Assembly (NCBI RefSeq): GCF_002993365.1
Contig: NZ_PVNP01000046.1
Location: forward strand, 1 to 58,068
Reading direction: 5' to 3'
DNA length: 58,068 nt
Source of the DNA: Marisediminitalea alba
Lineage (GTDB): Bacteria; Pseudomonadota; Gammaproteobacteria; Enterobacterales; Alteromonadaceae
Below, piece by piece: positions 9,421 through 18,365 of the stretch; position 1 is the first letter of the stretch, and each line of letters opens with the position of its first letter. The translations under genes and the position numbers were made by a program. The notes beneath the pieces were generated by a model. The model had not been told where the DNA came from. It made no database searches and worked only from the letters and a program-made list of their open reading frames with translations.

Positions 9421-9912
9421 GTGGCTGGCACTAAATTAGACCGCATTGACATTAATATACTGGCAGAACTGCAAAAAAACGGGCGGATTACCAATACCGA
9501 CCTGGCGGATGCAGTCGCTCTGTCGCCAAGCCCATGCCTGGCGCGAGTTAAACGGTTGGAAAAAGCCGGCTATATCACTAGCTATAACGCAAAAATTGCG
9601 CTGGATAAATTAGGTGAAACGGCAACAGTCTTTACTGAAGTCACGTTAACCGATCACCACATGGAAGACTTCGCGAAGTTTGAGCGCAATATCCGCACCA
9701 TTGATGAAGTGATTGAATGTCACCTGATCAGTGGCGGTTATGATTACCTGCTCAAATTTGTTACCCGTGGGATTACCCATTATCAAACACTGATGGAAAA
9801 GATACTGGAACAGGATTTTGGCATTGCAAAATACTTCAGCTATATCGTACTGAAGTCGCCAATCGAAAAACTCCACTATCCGCTAACCACTTTGTTTAAA
9901 CCGGAAAAGTAG
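9421..9912 (+). CDS. Lrp/AsnC family transcriptional regulator
   Basis: A 163-residue DNA-binding regulator. The start is GTG at 9421 after AAGAGGAT. An N-terminal winged helix-turn-helix at residues 5-52 reads LDRIDINILAELQKNGRI, then LSPSPCLARVKRLEKAGYI. The C-terminal RAM domain (about 65-150) includes the typical GGYDYLLKF segment. Proteins of this family respond to amino acids and often control an adjacent catabolic gene. Its stop is three bases before the GTG of the GhrA-type reductase, so the two are almost certainly cotranscribed. A role as local regulator of the amine/amino-acid genes at 16-41 kb is plausible but not shown. Confidence 0.92.
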   Translation: MAGTKLDRIDINILAELQKNGRITNTDLADAVALSPSPCLARVKRLEKAGYITSYNAKIALDKLGETATVFTEVTLTDHHMEDFAKFERNIRTIDEVIECHLISGGYDYLLKFVTRGITHYQTLMEKILEQDFGIAKYFSYIVLKSPIEKLHYPLTTLFKPEK

Positions 9913-9915
9913 TAA

Positions 9916-10848
9916 GTGGCGCTAACCCTATTGTATAAAGGCCCCGCTGAGCGGGGCGAGTGCTGGCAGCAAGCCGTAAATGCTGCATTACCCGAAGTGC
10001 GCTGGTTTACCTGGCCTGAAGTGCCAGAGCCAGAAGCCGTAGATGCCATTATCACCTGGACAGTGCCTGACAATTATCAGCAGCAGTTTCCTAACCTTAA
10101 AGCCATTTTCTCCGTAGGCGCCGGTGTTGATCAATTCGCGCCGGCGTCACTCCCGTCTCATTTAAAACTGGTGAGAATGATAGACCCCTCGATTGCCACC
10201 CAGATGCAAACCTGGGTGCTAACGGCGGTCATGATGCTCCATCGCGACATATTTCGCTATCAGCGCCAGCAACACCAGAACCTATGGCAGCCCCACAGCG
10301 TTAAGCTCCCCCATGAATGCACTATCAGCATTCTGGGCCTGGGCGAACTGGGTAGCCAGGTGGCGTATACGTTAAGCGGGCTGGGCTTCGCCGTGCAGGG
10401 CTATAGCCGCAGCACCAAGCAACTCCCTGGTGTGCTAACTTTTTCAGGTGACACGCCGTCTGCTGAAATGCTGGGCAACACTGACATTCTGATTAGTTTA
10501 TTGCCCTTAACGGCCAACACCAAAGGCATTCTTGACGCAGAATTACTGGCCAAATTGCCCAAGGGCGCCGCACTGATAAACGCCGGCCGTGGTGAACAGC
10601 TTGTAGCCGATGATTTGCTGTTTCATCTGGATGCCGGACACATCAGCGAAGCCATTATGGATGTGTTTGATCCTGAGCCATTACCCAAAAGCCATCCTTT
10701 CTGGGATCACCCGAATATTCATATTACGCCACACATTGCATCGGTGACACGCAATGACACGGCGGCATTACGACTGGTAGAAAACCTGCAACTCTGGCTG
10801 GCCGGTAAAACCATGACCGGTGAAGTGGATAAACTCAGAGGTTATTAA
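9916..10848 (+). CDS. ghrA: Glyoxylate/hydroxypyruvate reductase A
   Basis: A 310-residue D-isomer-specific 2-hydroxyacid dehydrogenase that reduces glyoxylate and hydroxypyruvate with NADPH. The length matches the E. coli enzyme (312). The dinucleotide motif GLGELGSQVA is at 141-150. The catalytic set is visible as Arg225 in NAGRGE, Glu254 in DPEPLP and His273 in ITPHIAS. Translation starts at GTG (9916), directly after the regulator gene's stop, which implies coupling. A bidirectional terminator follows. The function suggests that the neighbouring pathway yields glyoxylate or another short 2-oxoacid. Confidence 0.88.
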   Translation: MALTLLYKGPAERGECWQQAVNAALPEVRWFTWPEVPEPEAVDAIITWTVPDNYQQQFPNLKAIFSVGAGVDQFAPASLPSHLKLVRMIDPSIATQMQTWVLTAVMMLHRDIFRYQRQQHQNLWQPHSVKLPHECTISILGLGELGSQVAYTLSGLGFAVQGYSRSTKQLPGVLTFSGDTPSAEMLGNTDILISLLPLTANTKGILDAELLAKLPKGAALINAGRGEQLVADDLLFHLDAGHISEAIMDVFDPEPLPKSHPFWDHPNIHITPHIASVTRNDTAALRLVENLQLWLAGKTMTGEVDKLRGY

Positions 10849-10855
10849 GGTAATT

Positions 10856-10884
10856 AAAAAGGCAGCACTGAGGCTGCCTTTTTT
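10856..10884. terminator. Bidirectional intrinsic terminator
   Basis: AAAAAGGCAGC and GCTGCCTTTTTT flank a six-base loop (actgag). The stem has A- and T-tracts on either side, between the convergent ghrA and cupin genes. Confidence 0.9.
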
Positions 10885-10899
10885 AGTGTCAGGTAACGC

Positions 10900-11256
10900 T
10901 TAATCGTAAACGCACACATAAACTTTTTTGTATTTTTCGATAGTCCGCCAGGTACCGGCAAAACCTTCCTGCATTAAAAAGGTATCACCAGCTTTATAAG
11001 TAACTGGCTCACCACCATCTTCTGTCAGCTCAATCAGCCCTTCAATGATATAGCAAAACTCAAAGAAGCCTTTTTTCACCGAGCGGTTAACACTGGGTTC
11101 GCAGGTCATTACACCCACTTTAATCTTGTCGTTGCCCGACGCCACGTGCGCCCACTTTTCCAGTAACGGATTACCTTCTAATAAAATTTTAGGATCGGCG
11201 TGGCTGGTAGCAGGTGCTTCTGAAGGATGCTGAACAACGGTTTGCAATAAGCTCAT
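10900..11256 (-). CDS. Cupin domain protein (DUF861 / Cupin_3)
   Basis: A 118-residue single-domain cupin of the DUF861 type, related to ureidoglycine aminohydrolase domains. The beta-barrel core runs from about residue 45 to the end, with FEFCYIIEGLIELTEDGG and the second motif YKAGDTFLMQEGFAGTW. The usual metal-binding histidines are largely replaced, so catalysis is uncertain. From memory, similar small cupins sit beside polyamine aminotransferase and aldehyde dehydrogenase genes in pseudomonads. That fits the amine-catabolic genes of this window. It is transcribed alone between the terminator at 10856 and the metal pump gene. Confidence 0.75.
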   Translation of the reverse strand: MSLLQTVVQHPSEAPATSHADPKILLEGNPLLEKWAHVASGNDKIKVGVMTCEPSVNRSVKKGFFEFCYIIEGLIELTEDGGEPVTYKAGDTFLMQEGFAGTWRTIEKYKKVYVCVYD

Positions 11257-11409
11257 TTAAACTCCGGTTAATGGCAATGTGAATAAAATAGGAAGATAAC
11301 CCCGTCCCTGGGAACACATGAAAGCATGAGGGTTTAGTATACGATTGATGCCCCGGCAGCTTACTCTGAAAGCGTTTTGCTGCGGGGCATAATTGTTGGG
11401 TTGTGTAGC

Positions 11410-11440
11410 AAAATCAGCGGATAATTACGCCGCTGATTTT
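11410..11440 (-). terminator. Intrinsic terminator of the first RND operon
   Basis: AAAATCAGCGG (11410-11420) and CCGCTGATTTT (11430-11440) form a perfect 11-bp stem with a 9-base loop. The structure overlaps the last codons and the stop (11425-11427) of the pump gene; on the minus strand it ends in a T-tract. Confidence 0.8.
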
Positions 11441-14400
11441 TGCTTGATAAAGCTGCTGTAGAGTGACGGAATAACCACCAGTGTGAGCAAGGTAGAACTG
11501 ATAAGCCCACCAACTATCACCGCCGCCAATGGCTTTTGGATTTCTGCACCCAGTCCGTCAGACAACAACATTGGAATGAGCCCCAACGCCGATGTCAGCG
11601 CAGTCATTAATACCGGCCGAAGTCGTGAACAGGCACCATCGAAGATGGCAGCACTCAGATCTGTGCTTTGTTCTCGCCGCTGATTGATGCTTTCCACCAT
11701 CACCACACCATTCAATACAGCCACACCAAACAAAGTGATAAAACCTACTGAACTTGGCACAGATAAATAGTGACCACTCACATACAAAGAAAACACTCCG
11801 CCAATGGCGGCTAACGGAATATTCACCATAATTAGCGCAACCAGGCGAATATCGGTAAACGCAAAATATAACAGCAAAGCAATCAGCAACAGAGATATTG
11901 GAACTACCAGCATTAAGCGCTGCATGGCGCGTTGCTGATTCTCAAACTGCCCGCCAATCTGCACGGCATAACCGCCAGGCAGGGCAACCTCAGCTTCTAT
12001 GGCGGCCTGAATATCGGCAACCACGCTGCCCATATCACGACCATCAACATTAGCCTGAATCACTACCCGGCGCTGCACATCATCCCGGCGGATTTGAGGC
12101 GGCCCAGACTCAATCGCCACAGACGCGACATCCTGCAAGCGGATCCAGGCCCCCTGAGCGGTCAGCAGTCGTAGTTCTTTGATGGCAGCGATATCATCCC
12201 GTAAGGCCTCGGCGTAACGCACCACGATATCGTACCGCTCATTACCGTTAATAATTTGCCCGGCTGAAGCGCCGCCAAGCCCATGCTGGACCAGATTCAT
12301 CACATCCGCGACGTCCAGGCCATAACGACTAAGCTGCTTACGCACCGGCCGCACGACTAGCTGAGCTTCGCCGCTTATTTGCTCCATCGCTACGTCCTGA
12401 GCGCCCGCAATGCCGCCGACTACTTCAGCAATCTGCTGGCCATACTCAGCCAGTACATCAAGTTCGGGCCCGAATAGTTTGATTGCCAGCTCCGCTTTAA
12501 CTCCGGAGAGCAGTTCGTCTATGCGGGTAGCAATAGGCTGCGAGAAGTTAAACAGTAATCCCGGATGCGCCTCCAGTTTATGGGCCATGGCTTCCTGCAG
12601 TGCCACTCGGTTGGTCGCGGTTTGCCACTCACTGACCGGGCGCAGGCCCAAATAGATTTCTATATTGTTTACCGGTTCCGGGTCGCCGCCAATCTCGGCG
12701 CGGCCAATTTTACTCACCGCATAGGTCACTTCAGGAAATTCCAGCAACATGCTTTCCAGTTTCGGAGCCACGCTTAGCGCCGTTTCCAGACTGGCTGAAG
12801 GTGCCAGTGTCACCCGCAGGTTAATGGTTCCCTCTTCCAGCTCCGGCGCAAACTCAGTGCCCAGCCGCGGGAGCAGCACGCCGGCAATCAATATCAACAC
12901 CAATGAACTGCCAGAAACCCATTTTCGCTGTCCCATAGTAACCTTGAGCAGTCTCGCATAACTGCGCTCCAGTACACTAAGAAGAGGGTTATTGCGCTGC
13001 TTAACCGGCCGTGCGCTCAGTAAAAAGGTGGCCAGTACCGGCACAAATATCAACGCCACCAGCACGGCGCAAATGAGGGCCAGCATAATGGCGATGGCCA
13101 TTGGCTGAAACAGCTTGGCTTCGACCCCCTCAAAACTGAACAGCGGGGTAAATACCACCAGAATAATCAGCGTCGCAAAAAAGACAGGTTTTGCCACTTC
13201 CTGGGCCGCAATCACCACTAAAGTGGGTATTTTATGGGTTTCAGTACTGTTTTTTGGTAATTTTTGGTAAATATTCTCCACTACTACCACCGAACCATCC
13301 ACCAGCATGCCAATGGCTACTGCCATTCCGCCCAGAGACATCAGATTGGCAGATATCCCCAACATGCTGAGCATGGCCAGCGCCAATCCGATGGAAACCG
13401 GGATAGACAGCAACACCAGGACCGTTGCCCTCACGCTTAACAGAAACAGTGCCAGCACAATGACAATGAACATAAAGGCCAGCAACAGGGCTTTTACTAC
13501 GGTATCTACTGCTTGGTTAATCAGATCCGCCTGATCGTAATAGGGTTCAAAGTGAACGCCCTCAGGAAGTGCTTTAGCAATTAAATCCAGCCGGGCATTA
13601 ATGCCTTCGATAGTGGCATTGGTGTTAGCCCCCATGCGTTTTAACACCACACCGGACACCACCTCGCCGCGGTTGCTGATACTGCCATCGGCGTGCTTAA
13701 CTGACATAGTCACGGCCCCCTGGCGTATTTCGCTGCCAAATCTGACTTCAGCCACGTCCCCCACTGTTACAATGGCTGCGCCTGACGTTTTCAGTGGAAT
13801 TTGCTTAAGCTCCTCCAGTGCTTGCTGACCTGATGACAGCCAGCCAGTACCGCGGATCACCAGTTGTTCGGGTCCGCGCTGCATATACCAGCCGCCAGCA
13901 TTGTTATTATTGCGGGATAAAGCATCCACAACGTCCTGCTGGGTCAGGTTATAAGACAACAGCCGGTTGGGATAAAGATTTACCTGATACTGACGTACAT
14001 AGCCGCCAAACGACAGCACATCGGTAATGCCATCAACCGGCATTAACATAAGCTTGATGAGGTAATCATTGAGACTGCGTAATGCCATGCTGTCGAAACC
14101 TGAGTCCGGTTCGGCAATCAACAGATATTGATACACCTGGCCAAGACCCGAGGTGTTGGGGCCAATGGCAGGCACTCCAACCCCCTCCGGGATCATCTCA
14201 GCGGCTACCTGCAACCGTTCAAATACCAGTTGCCGGGCAAAATAAATGTCCGTACCTTCCTTAAACACAACGGTAATGCCGGATAACCCGGTTTTGGAGA
14301 TTGAACGTACCTCCTCAACATCGGGCAGCGCATACATTACCGCTTCGATGGGATAGGTAATCAGTTGCTCTACCTCTTCGGCTGCCAGCCCCGGCGCTTC

Positions 14401-14556
14401 GGTATTAATCGCTACCTGAATATTGGTGACATCCGGAAAGGCATCGAGATTAAGGCGCGGGATCATCAGTGCAGCCATCACACACAGGCCCACAAGCACC
14501 AGTAACAATACAAAGCGCAGCTTCACCGCGCGGCTTATTAACCATGCAAACATCAT
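11425..14556 (-). CDS. Heavy-metal efflux RND pump (CusA/CzcA family)
   Basis: A 1043-residue inner-membrane proton/metal antiporter, the pump of a tripartite export system. The two-fold RND pattern is clear: TM1 near residues 13-33, a large periplasmic loop, TM2-6 at about 340-500, TM7 near 540, a second periplasmic loop and TM8-12 to the end. The TM4 proton-relay segment reads GGMAVAIGMLVDGSVVVVEN. It lacks the DFG of Zn/Co/Cd-type CzcA pumps and resembles the AVAIG form seen in Cu(I)/Ag(I)-type and HME3b-like pumps. The substrate is therefore uncertain. The periplasmic motif GRAEIGGDPEPVNN is typical of the family. It is the last gene of the operon, nine bases after the adaptor, and is followed by a terminator. 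Confidence 0.93.
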   Translation of the reverse strand: MMFAWLISRAVKLRFVLLLVLVGLCVMAALMIPRLNLDAFPDVTNIQVAINTEAPGLAAEEVEQLITYPIEAVMYALPDVEEVRSISKTGLSGITVVFKEGTDIYFARQLVFERLQVAAEMIPEGVGVPAIGPNTSGLGQVYQYLLIAEPDSGFDSMALRSLNDYLIKLMLMPVDGITDVLSFGGYVRQYQVNLYPNRLLSYNLTQQDVVDALSRNNNNAGGWYMQRGPEQLVIRGTGWLSSGQQALEELKQIPLKTSGAAIVTVGDVAEVRFGSEIRQGAVTMSVKHADGSISNRGEVVSGVVLKRMGANTNATIEGINARLDLIAKALPEGVHFEPYYDQADLINQAVDTVVKALLLAFMFIVIVLALFLLSVRATVLVLLSIPVSIGLALAMLSMLGISANLMSLGGMAVAIGMLVDGSVVVVENIYQKLPKNSTETHKIPTLVVIAAQEVAKPVFFATLIILVVFTPLFSFEGVEAKLFQPMAIAIMLALICAVLVALIFVPVLATFLLSARPVKQRNNPLLSVLERSYARLLKVTMGQRKWVSGSSLVLILIAGVLLPRLGTEFAPELEEGTINLRVTLAPSASLETALSVAPKLESMLLEFPEVTYAVSKIGRAEIGGDPEPVNNIEIYLGLRPVSEWQTATNRVALQEAMAHKLEAHPGLLFNFSQPIATRIDELLSGVKAELAIKLFGPELDVLAEYGQQIAEVVGGIAGAQDVAMEQISGEAQLVVRPVRKQLSRYGLDVADVMNLVQHGLGGASAGQIINGNERYDIVVRYAEALRDDIAAIKELRLLTAQGAWIRLQDVASVAIESGPPQIRRDDVQRRVVIQANVDGRDMGSVVADIQAAIEAEVALPGGYAVQIGGQFENQQRAMQRLMLVVPISLLLIALLLYFAFTDIRLVALIMVNIPLAAIGGVFSLYVSGHYLSVPSSVGFITLFGVAVLNGVVMVESINQRREQSTDLSAAIFDGACSRLRPVLMTALTSALGLIPMLLSDGLGAEIQKPLAAVIVGGLISSTLLTLVVIPSLYSSFIKQKSAA

Positions 14557-14565
14557 AAGCCCCTG

Positions 14566-15753
14566 TTAATGGTTATGTGGATCAAAACCGCCCTTGGCGA
14601 TTTCCGATGCAACAAAAAAGGCCCCGCGACTCACATAGGTCTGGCCGGGCTTAACACCACTTATAGCCTGCCAGTCACCGTATTGCGGCCCGAGTGTCAC
14701 CACTTGTGGGATCAAATCACCGTCATCATCAGCGATAAAGATTTGCCATTCGCCGTCAGCGTCGCGCATCAGCGCCGACTGAGGCACCGCCAGGATGGCG
14801 TCGGTTTGTGGTCCGTTAAAATAAATATCGACAAACATACCGGAGTGAAAACGATGGTCCTGGTTATCCAGTTCAAGGCGCACTGTACGCGTCCGACTCA
14901 CCGGATCGATAGTGTGCGACTCCTGGATAACCGTACCAATTGCTGCAATATCGCCTACTACAACACTGGCCTGATCGCCCGGCTGTAAATGCAGGTCATC
15001 CTGGGCCGACAAGCGGGCTTCGACCCATAGATGCGCCTCATCAGACAGCAACATCAATGGCTGGCCGGGCTCAATGCGTTGCCCCTGATTGAACTCATCG
15101 GTCATGATAAGACCCGGCGTTTGTGCCGTAAGCGTATATTCTCCCAGCGGGTAATTAGTGTTTTGCTCTATGCGGGCAATGGTAGCGGCAGATAAGCCCA
15201 GCGCCTGTAAACGCCGATTGGCGGCATTGTATTCGGTTCGGGCACTGACAAAGCGCTTTTCACCCACCGCACTCTGCCCGAGTTTACTGACCCGCTGCCA
15301 CTCCACATACGCCTGCTGGAGCTGACTCTGCGCAGTGATCATCTCTTCACTGAACAAGGTGACCAGTGGCTGACCTGACTTCACTTTTTCTCCCAGTGCG
15401 GCATGGCGGGCAGTCACCACAGAACTGACCCGAGGCGACACAATATAGCTGCGATAGCCATTTACCTTGATTTCGCCCGGCGCATAAACCTGTTCACTTA
15501 GGGTCATGGGTTGCAGCGTTTCAAGGTGAATATCGGCCGTCTGCCGCTGCCCATCACTGAGGCTCACCGTAGTGGTTTCACCTTGCTCGTCGTGGCCGTG
15601 TTCTTCGTCGTGACCATGGGCCTGCTCTTCAGTGTGTGCTGCGGTTTCTTGCTCTGCTTCATGAGCATGATCATGCTCCTGGGCTGGCGCAACAGAAGAG
15701 TAAAACAGGGCAGTGATACTCAGCACCGCCAGATATTTGTGTAAGTGTGACAT
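14566..15753 (-). CDS. RND efflux periplasmic adaptor, His-rich (CzcB/CusB type)
   Basis: A 395-residue membrane-fusion protein linking pump and channel. A signal peptide ends near APAQ (residue 24). It is followed by a His/Glu-rich tail (about residues 25-58, including DEEHGHDEQGE) that should bind divalent metal and may hand it to the pump. Barrel-sandwich and helical hairpin regions follow (SPRVSSVVTARHAALGEKVKSG at about 106-127, helices to about 190). Beta-barrel and membrane-proximal domains complete the protein. The C-terminus ends FDPHNH, again with histidines. The stop codon lies nine bases before the pump gene and the ATG one base after the channel gene's stop, so the three genes form a tight operon. 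Confidence 0.92.
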   Translation of the reverse strand: MSHLHKYLAVLSITALFYSSVAPAQEHDHAHEAEQETAAHTEEQAHGHDEEHGHDEQGETTTVSLSDGQRQTADIHLETLQPMTLSEQVYAPGEIKVNGYRSYIVSPRVSSVVTARHAALGEKVKSGQPLVTLFSEEMITAQSQLQQAYVEWQRVSKLGQSAVGEKRFVSARTEYNAANRRLQALGLSAATIARIEQNTNYPLGEYTLTAQTPGLIMTDEFNQGQRIEPGQPLMLLSDEAHLWVEARLSAQDDLHLQPGDQASVVVGDIAAIGTVIQESHTIDPVSRTRTVRLELDNQDHRFHSGMFVDIYFNGPQTDAILAVPQSALMRDADGEWQIFIADDDGDLIPQVVTLGPQYGDWQAISGVKPGQTYVSRGAFFVASEIAKGGFDPHNH

Positions 15754-15754
15754 G

Positions 15755-16975
15755 TTACTGCTCCGGGGAAATTAAAGAAGAAACCACATCCGCCAGGGCG
15801 GCGGTGATATGCAGATAAGCAACGTAAGTTTGCTGGTAGTTTTGTTGCAGCGTCAGGCCAGCCTGCATGCCATCCCTGAGTTGCTGCACCTGCCATTGAT
15901 AGTCTGCAAGACTGAGATCGCCCTGCGCATATCGTTGCTGAAGTACTTCAACCTGCTCTGTCATTTCGTTATCGTGCAATGCCTGCCATTGCTCAAAACG
16001 CAAACGGGTTTGCTGTAGTTGTTCGGCCAGGTTACGCACCGCTTCGCGGGTATCGCGCATACGCGCGTGCAGGCGCTCTTCGCTGGCCAGAGCCAGTTCT
16101 CGGGTAGCAAGGGCGACCTCGCTGAAGTCATTGCGAAACTGAACAGGCACAGACACGCTGACAGAAAACAGCGATTCCCCGGCCTGACGACCAACGCCAA
16201 ATCCCACATTAGGTACCGGCTTATTTGCCATTTGTTGTTGCTCTGCGCTGGCAGTAGCGGCCAGCCACTCGAGTCGTGCCTGTTTTACTCCAGGCAAGGC
16301 GAGTAATTGTTGCGGCGCGGGTACCTGTGGTTGCGCCTGAAAGAACTCCTTGTTAACCGGGACATCCGCAGCCTTCTCACCAGCCAGTGTGCGTAGCGTT
16401 TTTTGTGCGCTTAACCATGCACTGAGGCGCTCGTTTTCTGCGACCATGCCCTGCGCCACTACTGACTTTGCCATGGCCAGTTCGGTGCGGTTAACCTCAC
16501 CCGCAGCCAATTGTTGTTCGGTTAATCTAAGTAGCCGTAGATCCTGCTCTACCTGTAAGCGAGCAAGCTCATATCCCTGTTGTCCCAGCTGAACATCAAT
16601 CTGAGCATTGAGGATTTGCGCCAGCAGATCATTAGTGGCTATCTGCACCGTTAGTGCACGCTGCTCAGCCTGCAGTCTGCCAACCTCCGACTGAGCCTCT
16701 CTTACATTCCACCAGTCAATATCCGATGACATTCCGATTTGAAAATTAGTCTCACTGCCCTCTCTTTCCACAGAGGTATCCAGGGATGGGTTATAAATAG
16801 GTTTATTCAGGGCTTGTGCCTGGTATTTTGCGGCACTGGTTTCGTATTGATAGGCCTGCATGATGGGGTGGCGCTCCACCGTGCTCATCAGCCAGTTGGC
16901 CCAGGGTTGCTCGCCGGCGAGAACCGGAAAGCTCAGTGCGGTCATTAACGCCGCACCGCATAATTGCAGTTTCAT
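15755..16975 (-). CDS. TolC family outer-membrane channel (CzcC/CusC type)
   Basis: A 406-residue outer-membrane efflux protein. The signal peptide ends FPVLAG (residue 21). Two OEP repeats with long amphipathic helices follow, rich in Gln and Ala, for example near residues 90-180 and 280-400. The segment NPSLDTSVERE at about 62-72 is typical of CzcC-like proteins. It would form the exit duct for the adjoining pump and adaptor. The ATG at 16975 follows a weak GAGA ribosome-binding site. Upstream lies an unusual nested inverted repeat (16986-17046) that separates it from the small His/Cys-rich gene. Confidence 0.9.
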   Translation of the reverse strand: MKLQLCGAALMTALSFPVLAGEQPWANWLMSTVERHPIMQAYQYETSAAKYQAQALNKPIYNPSLDTSVEREGSETNFQIGMSSDIDWWNVREAQSEVGRLQAEQRALTVQIATNDLLAQILNAQIDVQLGQQGYELARLQVEQDLRLLRLTEQQLAAGEVNRTELAMAKSVVAQGMVAENERLSAWLSAQKTLRTLAGEKAADVPVNKEFFQAQPQVPAPQQLLALPGVKQARLEWLAATASAEQQQMANKPVPNVGFGVGRQAGESLFSVSVSVPVQFRNDFSEVALATRELALASEERLHARMRDTREAVRNLAEQLQQTRLRFEQWQALHDNEMTEQVEVLQQRYAQGDLSLADYQWQVQQLRDGMQAGLTLQQNYQQTYVAYLHITAALADVVSSLISPEQ

Positions 16976-16985
16976 AGGTTAATCT

Positions 16986-17046
16986 CTTAACAAAGTTAAT
17001 CATCCGGTTACTAACAACCGGGGCGCTGTAAACTTTCTTTGTTAAG
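16986..17046. repeat. Nested inverted repeat between the small metal protein and channel genes
   Basis: The outer arms CTTAACAAAG (16986-16995) and CTTTGTTAAG (17037-17046) are a perfect 10-bp inverted repeat. Inside lies a second perfect hairpin, CCGGTT-ACTAAC-AACCGG (17004-17021). In the minus-strand mRNA this gives a branched structure spanning the stop codon of the upstream gene. It ends ten bases before the channel gene's ATG. No T-tract is present, so it looks like an mRNA processing, stability or translation-control element, not a terminator. Confidence 0.65.
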
Positions 17047-17392
17047 CGATGGGCGGGCGCAGCAAATTACGCCAGAAGCCGGTGGCTGGGGGTTGGTTAA
17101 GGTTGTATCGCACCGCATAGTGGCCATCGACCGGCGGTGTTTTTATCAATAAAGGGAGAAAAATGTGTTGTGCGCCATGGCAATGACAACAGTGCTGACA
17201 GTCCAGTCCGCTGCTATCGGCGGTATTTTCTGGCGGCTGAGCCTGCTCAGAGTGAGCTTCATTATGGCGTGCCTCTGACAGATGAGAAGCCGTTTCCTGA
17301 TGGGCAGCATGAGAGTCAAATACCACGCTCAATGCCTGCGTGCTCACCGAGAGCAGCAGTACCAGAACGAGAGAATTAACCCAGTTACCCAT
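17042..17392 (-). CDS. Small His/Cys-rich exported protein (CzcI/CopL-like)
   Basis: A 116-residue exported protein that precedes the pump operon. The start is set at ATG 17392, which follows AAGGATTG and gives a signal peptide, MGNWVNSLVLVLLLSVSTQALS. The mature region has many histidines (DSHAAHQETASH, HNEAHSEQ) and a Cys/His cluster, DCQHCCHCHG, near residues 65-74. It therefore probably binds metal in the periplasm. In position and composition it matches the CzcI/CopL-like small proteins found ahead of czcCBA operons. Family identity is not certain. The gap to the upstream GNAT gene is only 13 bp. Confidence 0.75.
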   Translation of the reverse strand: MGNWVNSLVLVLLLSVSTQALSVVFDSHAAHQETASHLSEARHNEAHSEQAQPPENTADSSGLDCQHCCHCHGAQHIFLPLLIKTPPVDGHYAVRYNLNQPPATGFWRNLLRPPIA

Positions 17393-17405
17393 CAATCCTT
17401 GCCTT

Positions 17406-18257
17406 TTATCCAAATGCCTGTGAAACCAGACTGTAAATATGCGAGCCGCTGGCTCTGGCTGGTAAAAACTCACCTTTCACCATCAGACTGACCTCATCAA
17501 CCTGCGCCAGTCCAAGCGACTCCAGCCACGGCTGAATACCTTTGGCCCGCTCAGTTAAGTCGAACCGAATAAAGCCGGTCTCACTGGCCAGCACCTGGCT
17601 GATTAAAGCTTTCGCGGTGTCGTCATCATCAGCCAGTACCGGCCCCAGGGTCTGACCATGACCGCTGGTACGCAACATCGCATAACCAACAGCTTTGCCG
17701 TCCCGATAAGCTACCAGGCCTTTGCCTTGCTGTGCCACGGCAGTAAGTAACGACGCCCGGCTGCATCCATAAGCAGCGGCATCTATTGTTATTATATCTG
17801 CCAGGTTGTTAGTATCAAGCGGTTTGATACCGGCATCTGACGACAGCGGCTCGACCGCTCCCGCCAATTGCCCCTGCACCTGATAGATTAAAGCGGCTTC
17901 GGTAAAGCCACATTGCTGATAAAGACGTTTTCCAGCCACCGTAGCGACCAGTTGCAAGCTACGCTCACCGGTCTGGCTCATCACGGTATCCATCAGTTTG
18001 CGCCCCAGGCCATTACCCTGCATGTGAGCAGGCACCACCACTAATCCTACTGTGGCGTATTCATCTCCATAGTCCCACCATAAAATACAGCCAACGATAT
18101 CACCCTGAGCATTTTCGATAATGCTGCCATTACCCTGCGAAAAATGCAGTTGCCAGTCCCCCATCCGATGCGGCCACTTTACCTGCTGAGTAAATTCAAG
18201 GCAGGTTGGCAGGTCGGTTTCGCGCATCTCGCGAACGGTAAAAGCAGTGTTTGTCAT
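17406..18257 (-). CDS. GNAT family N-acetyltransferase, two-domain
   Basis: A 283-residue acyltransferase. The N-terminal half is a GNAT domain, with the acetyl-CoA-binding region VVVPAHMQGNGLGRKLM at about residues 75-91. The C-terminal half resembles the Acetyltransf_18 domain of YitH/HolE-like enzymes, with VAYRDGKAVGYAMLRTSGHG and LGPVLADD. The chosen start (MTNTAFTV, 18257) is where homology-like sequence begins; the reading frame is open further upstream, so the start is not firm. Proteins of this architecture often sit with amine and amino-acid catabolic genes; the substrate is unknown. It lies 108 bp after the M20 gene and directly before the metal operon on the same strand. Confidence 0.85.
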   Translation of the reverse strand: MTNTAFTVREMRETDLPTCLEFTQQVKWPHRMGDWQLHFSQGNGSIIENAQGDIVGCILWWDYGDEYATVGLVVVPAHMQGNGLGRKLMDTVMSQTGERSLQLVATVAGKRLYQQCGFTEAALIYQVQGQLAGAVEPLSSDAGIKPLDTNNLADIITIDAAAYGCSRASLLTAVAQQGKGLVAYRDGKAVGYAMLRTSGHGQTLGPVLADDDDTAKALISQVLASETGFIRFDLTERAKGIQPWLESLGLAQVDEVSLMVKGEFLPARASGSHIYSLVSQAFG

Positions 18258-18365
18258 TAGCGGTTCAGGCCTGTATTGCAGTTTGTGTTCAATGGCATTG
18301 ATTTTACCGGCTGTGGGCAACAGATTTTGCTGTTTACTCTTCTCTGGCAGGTCAATTCTGTTATT

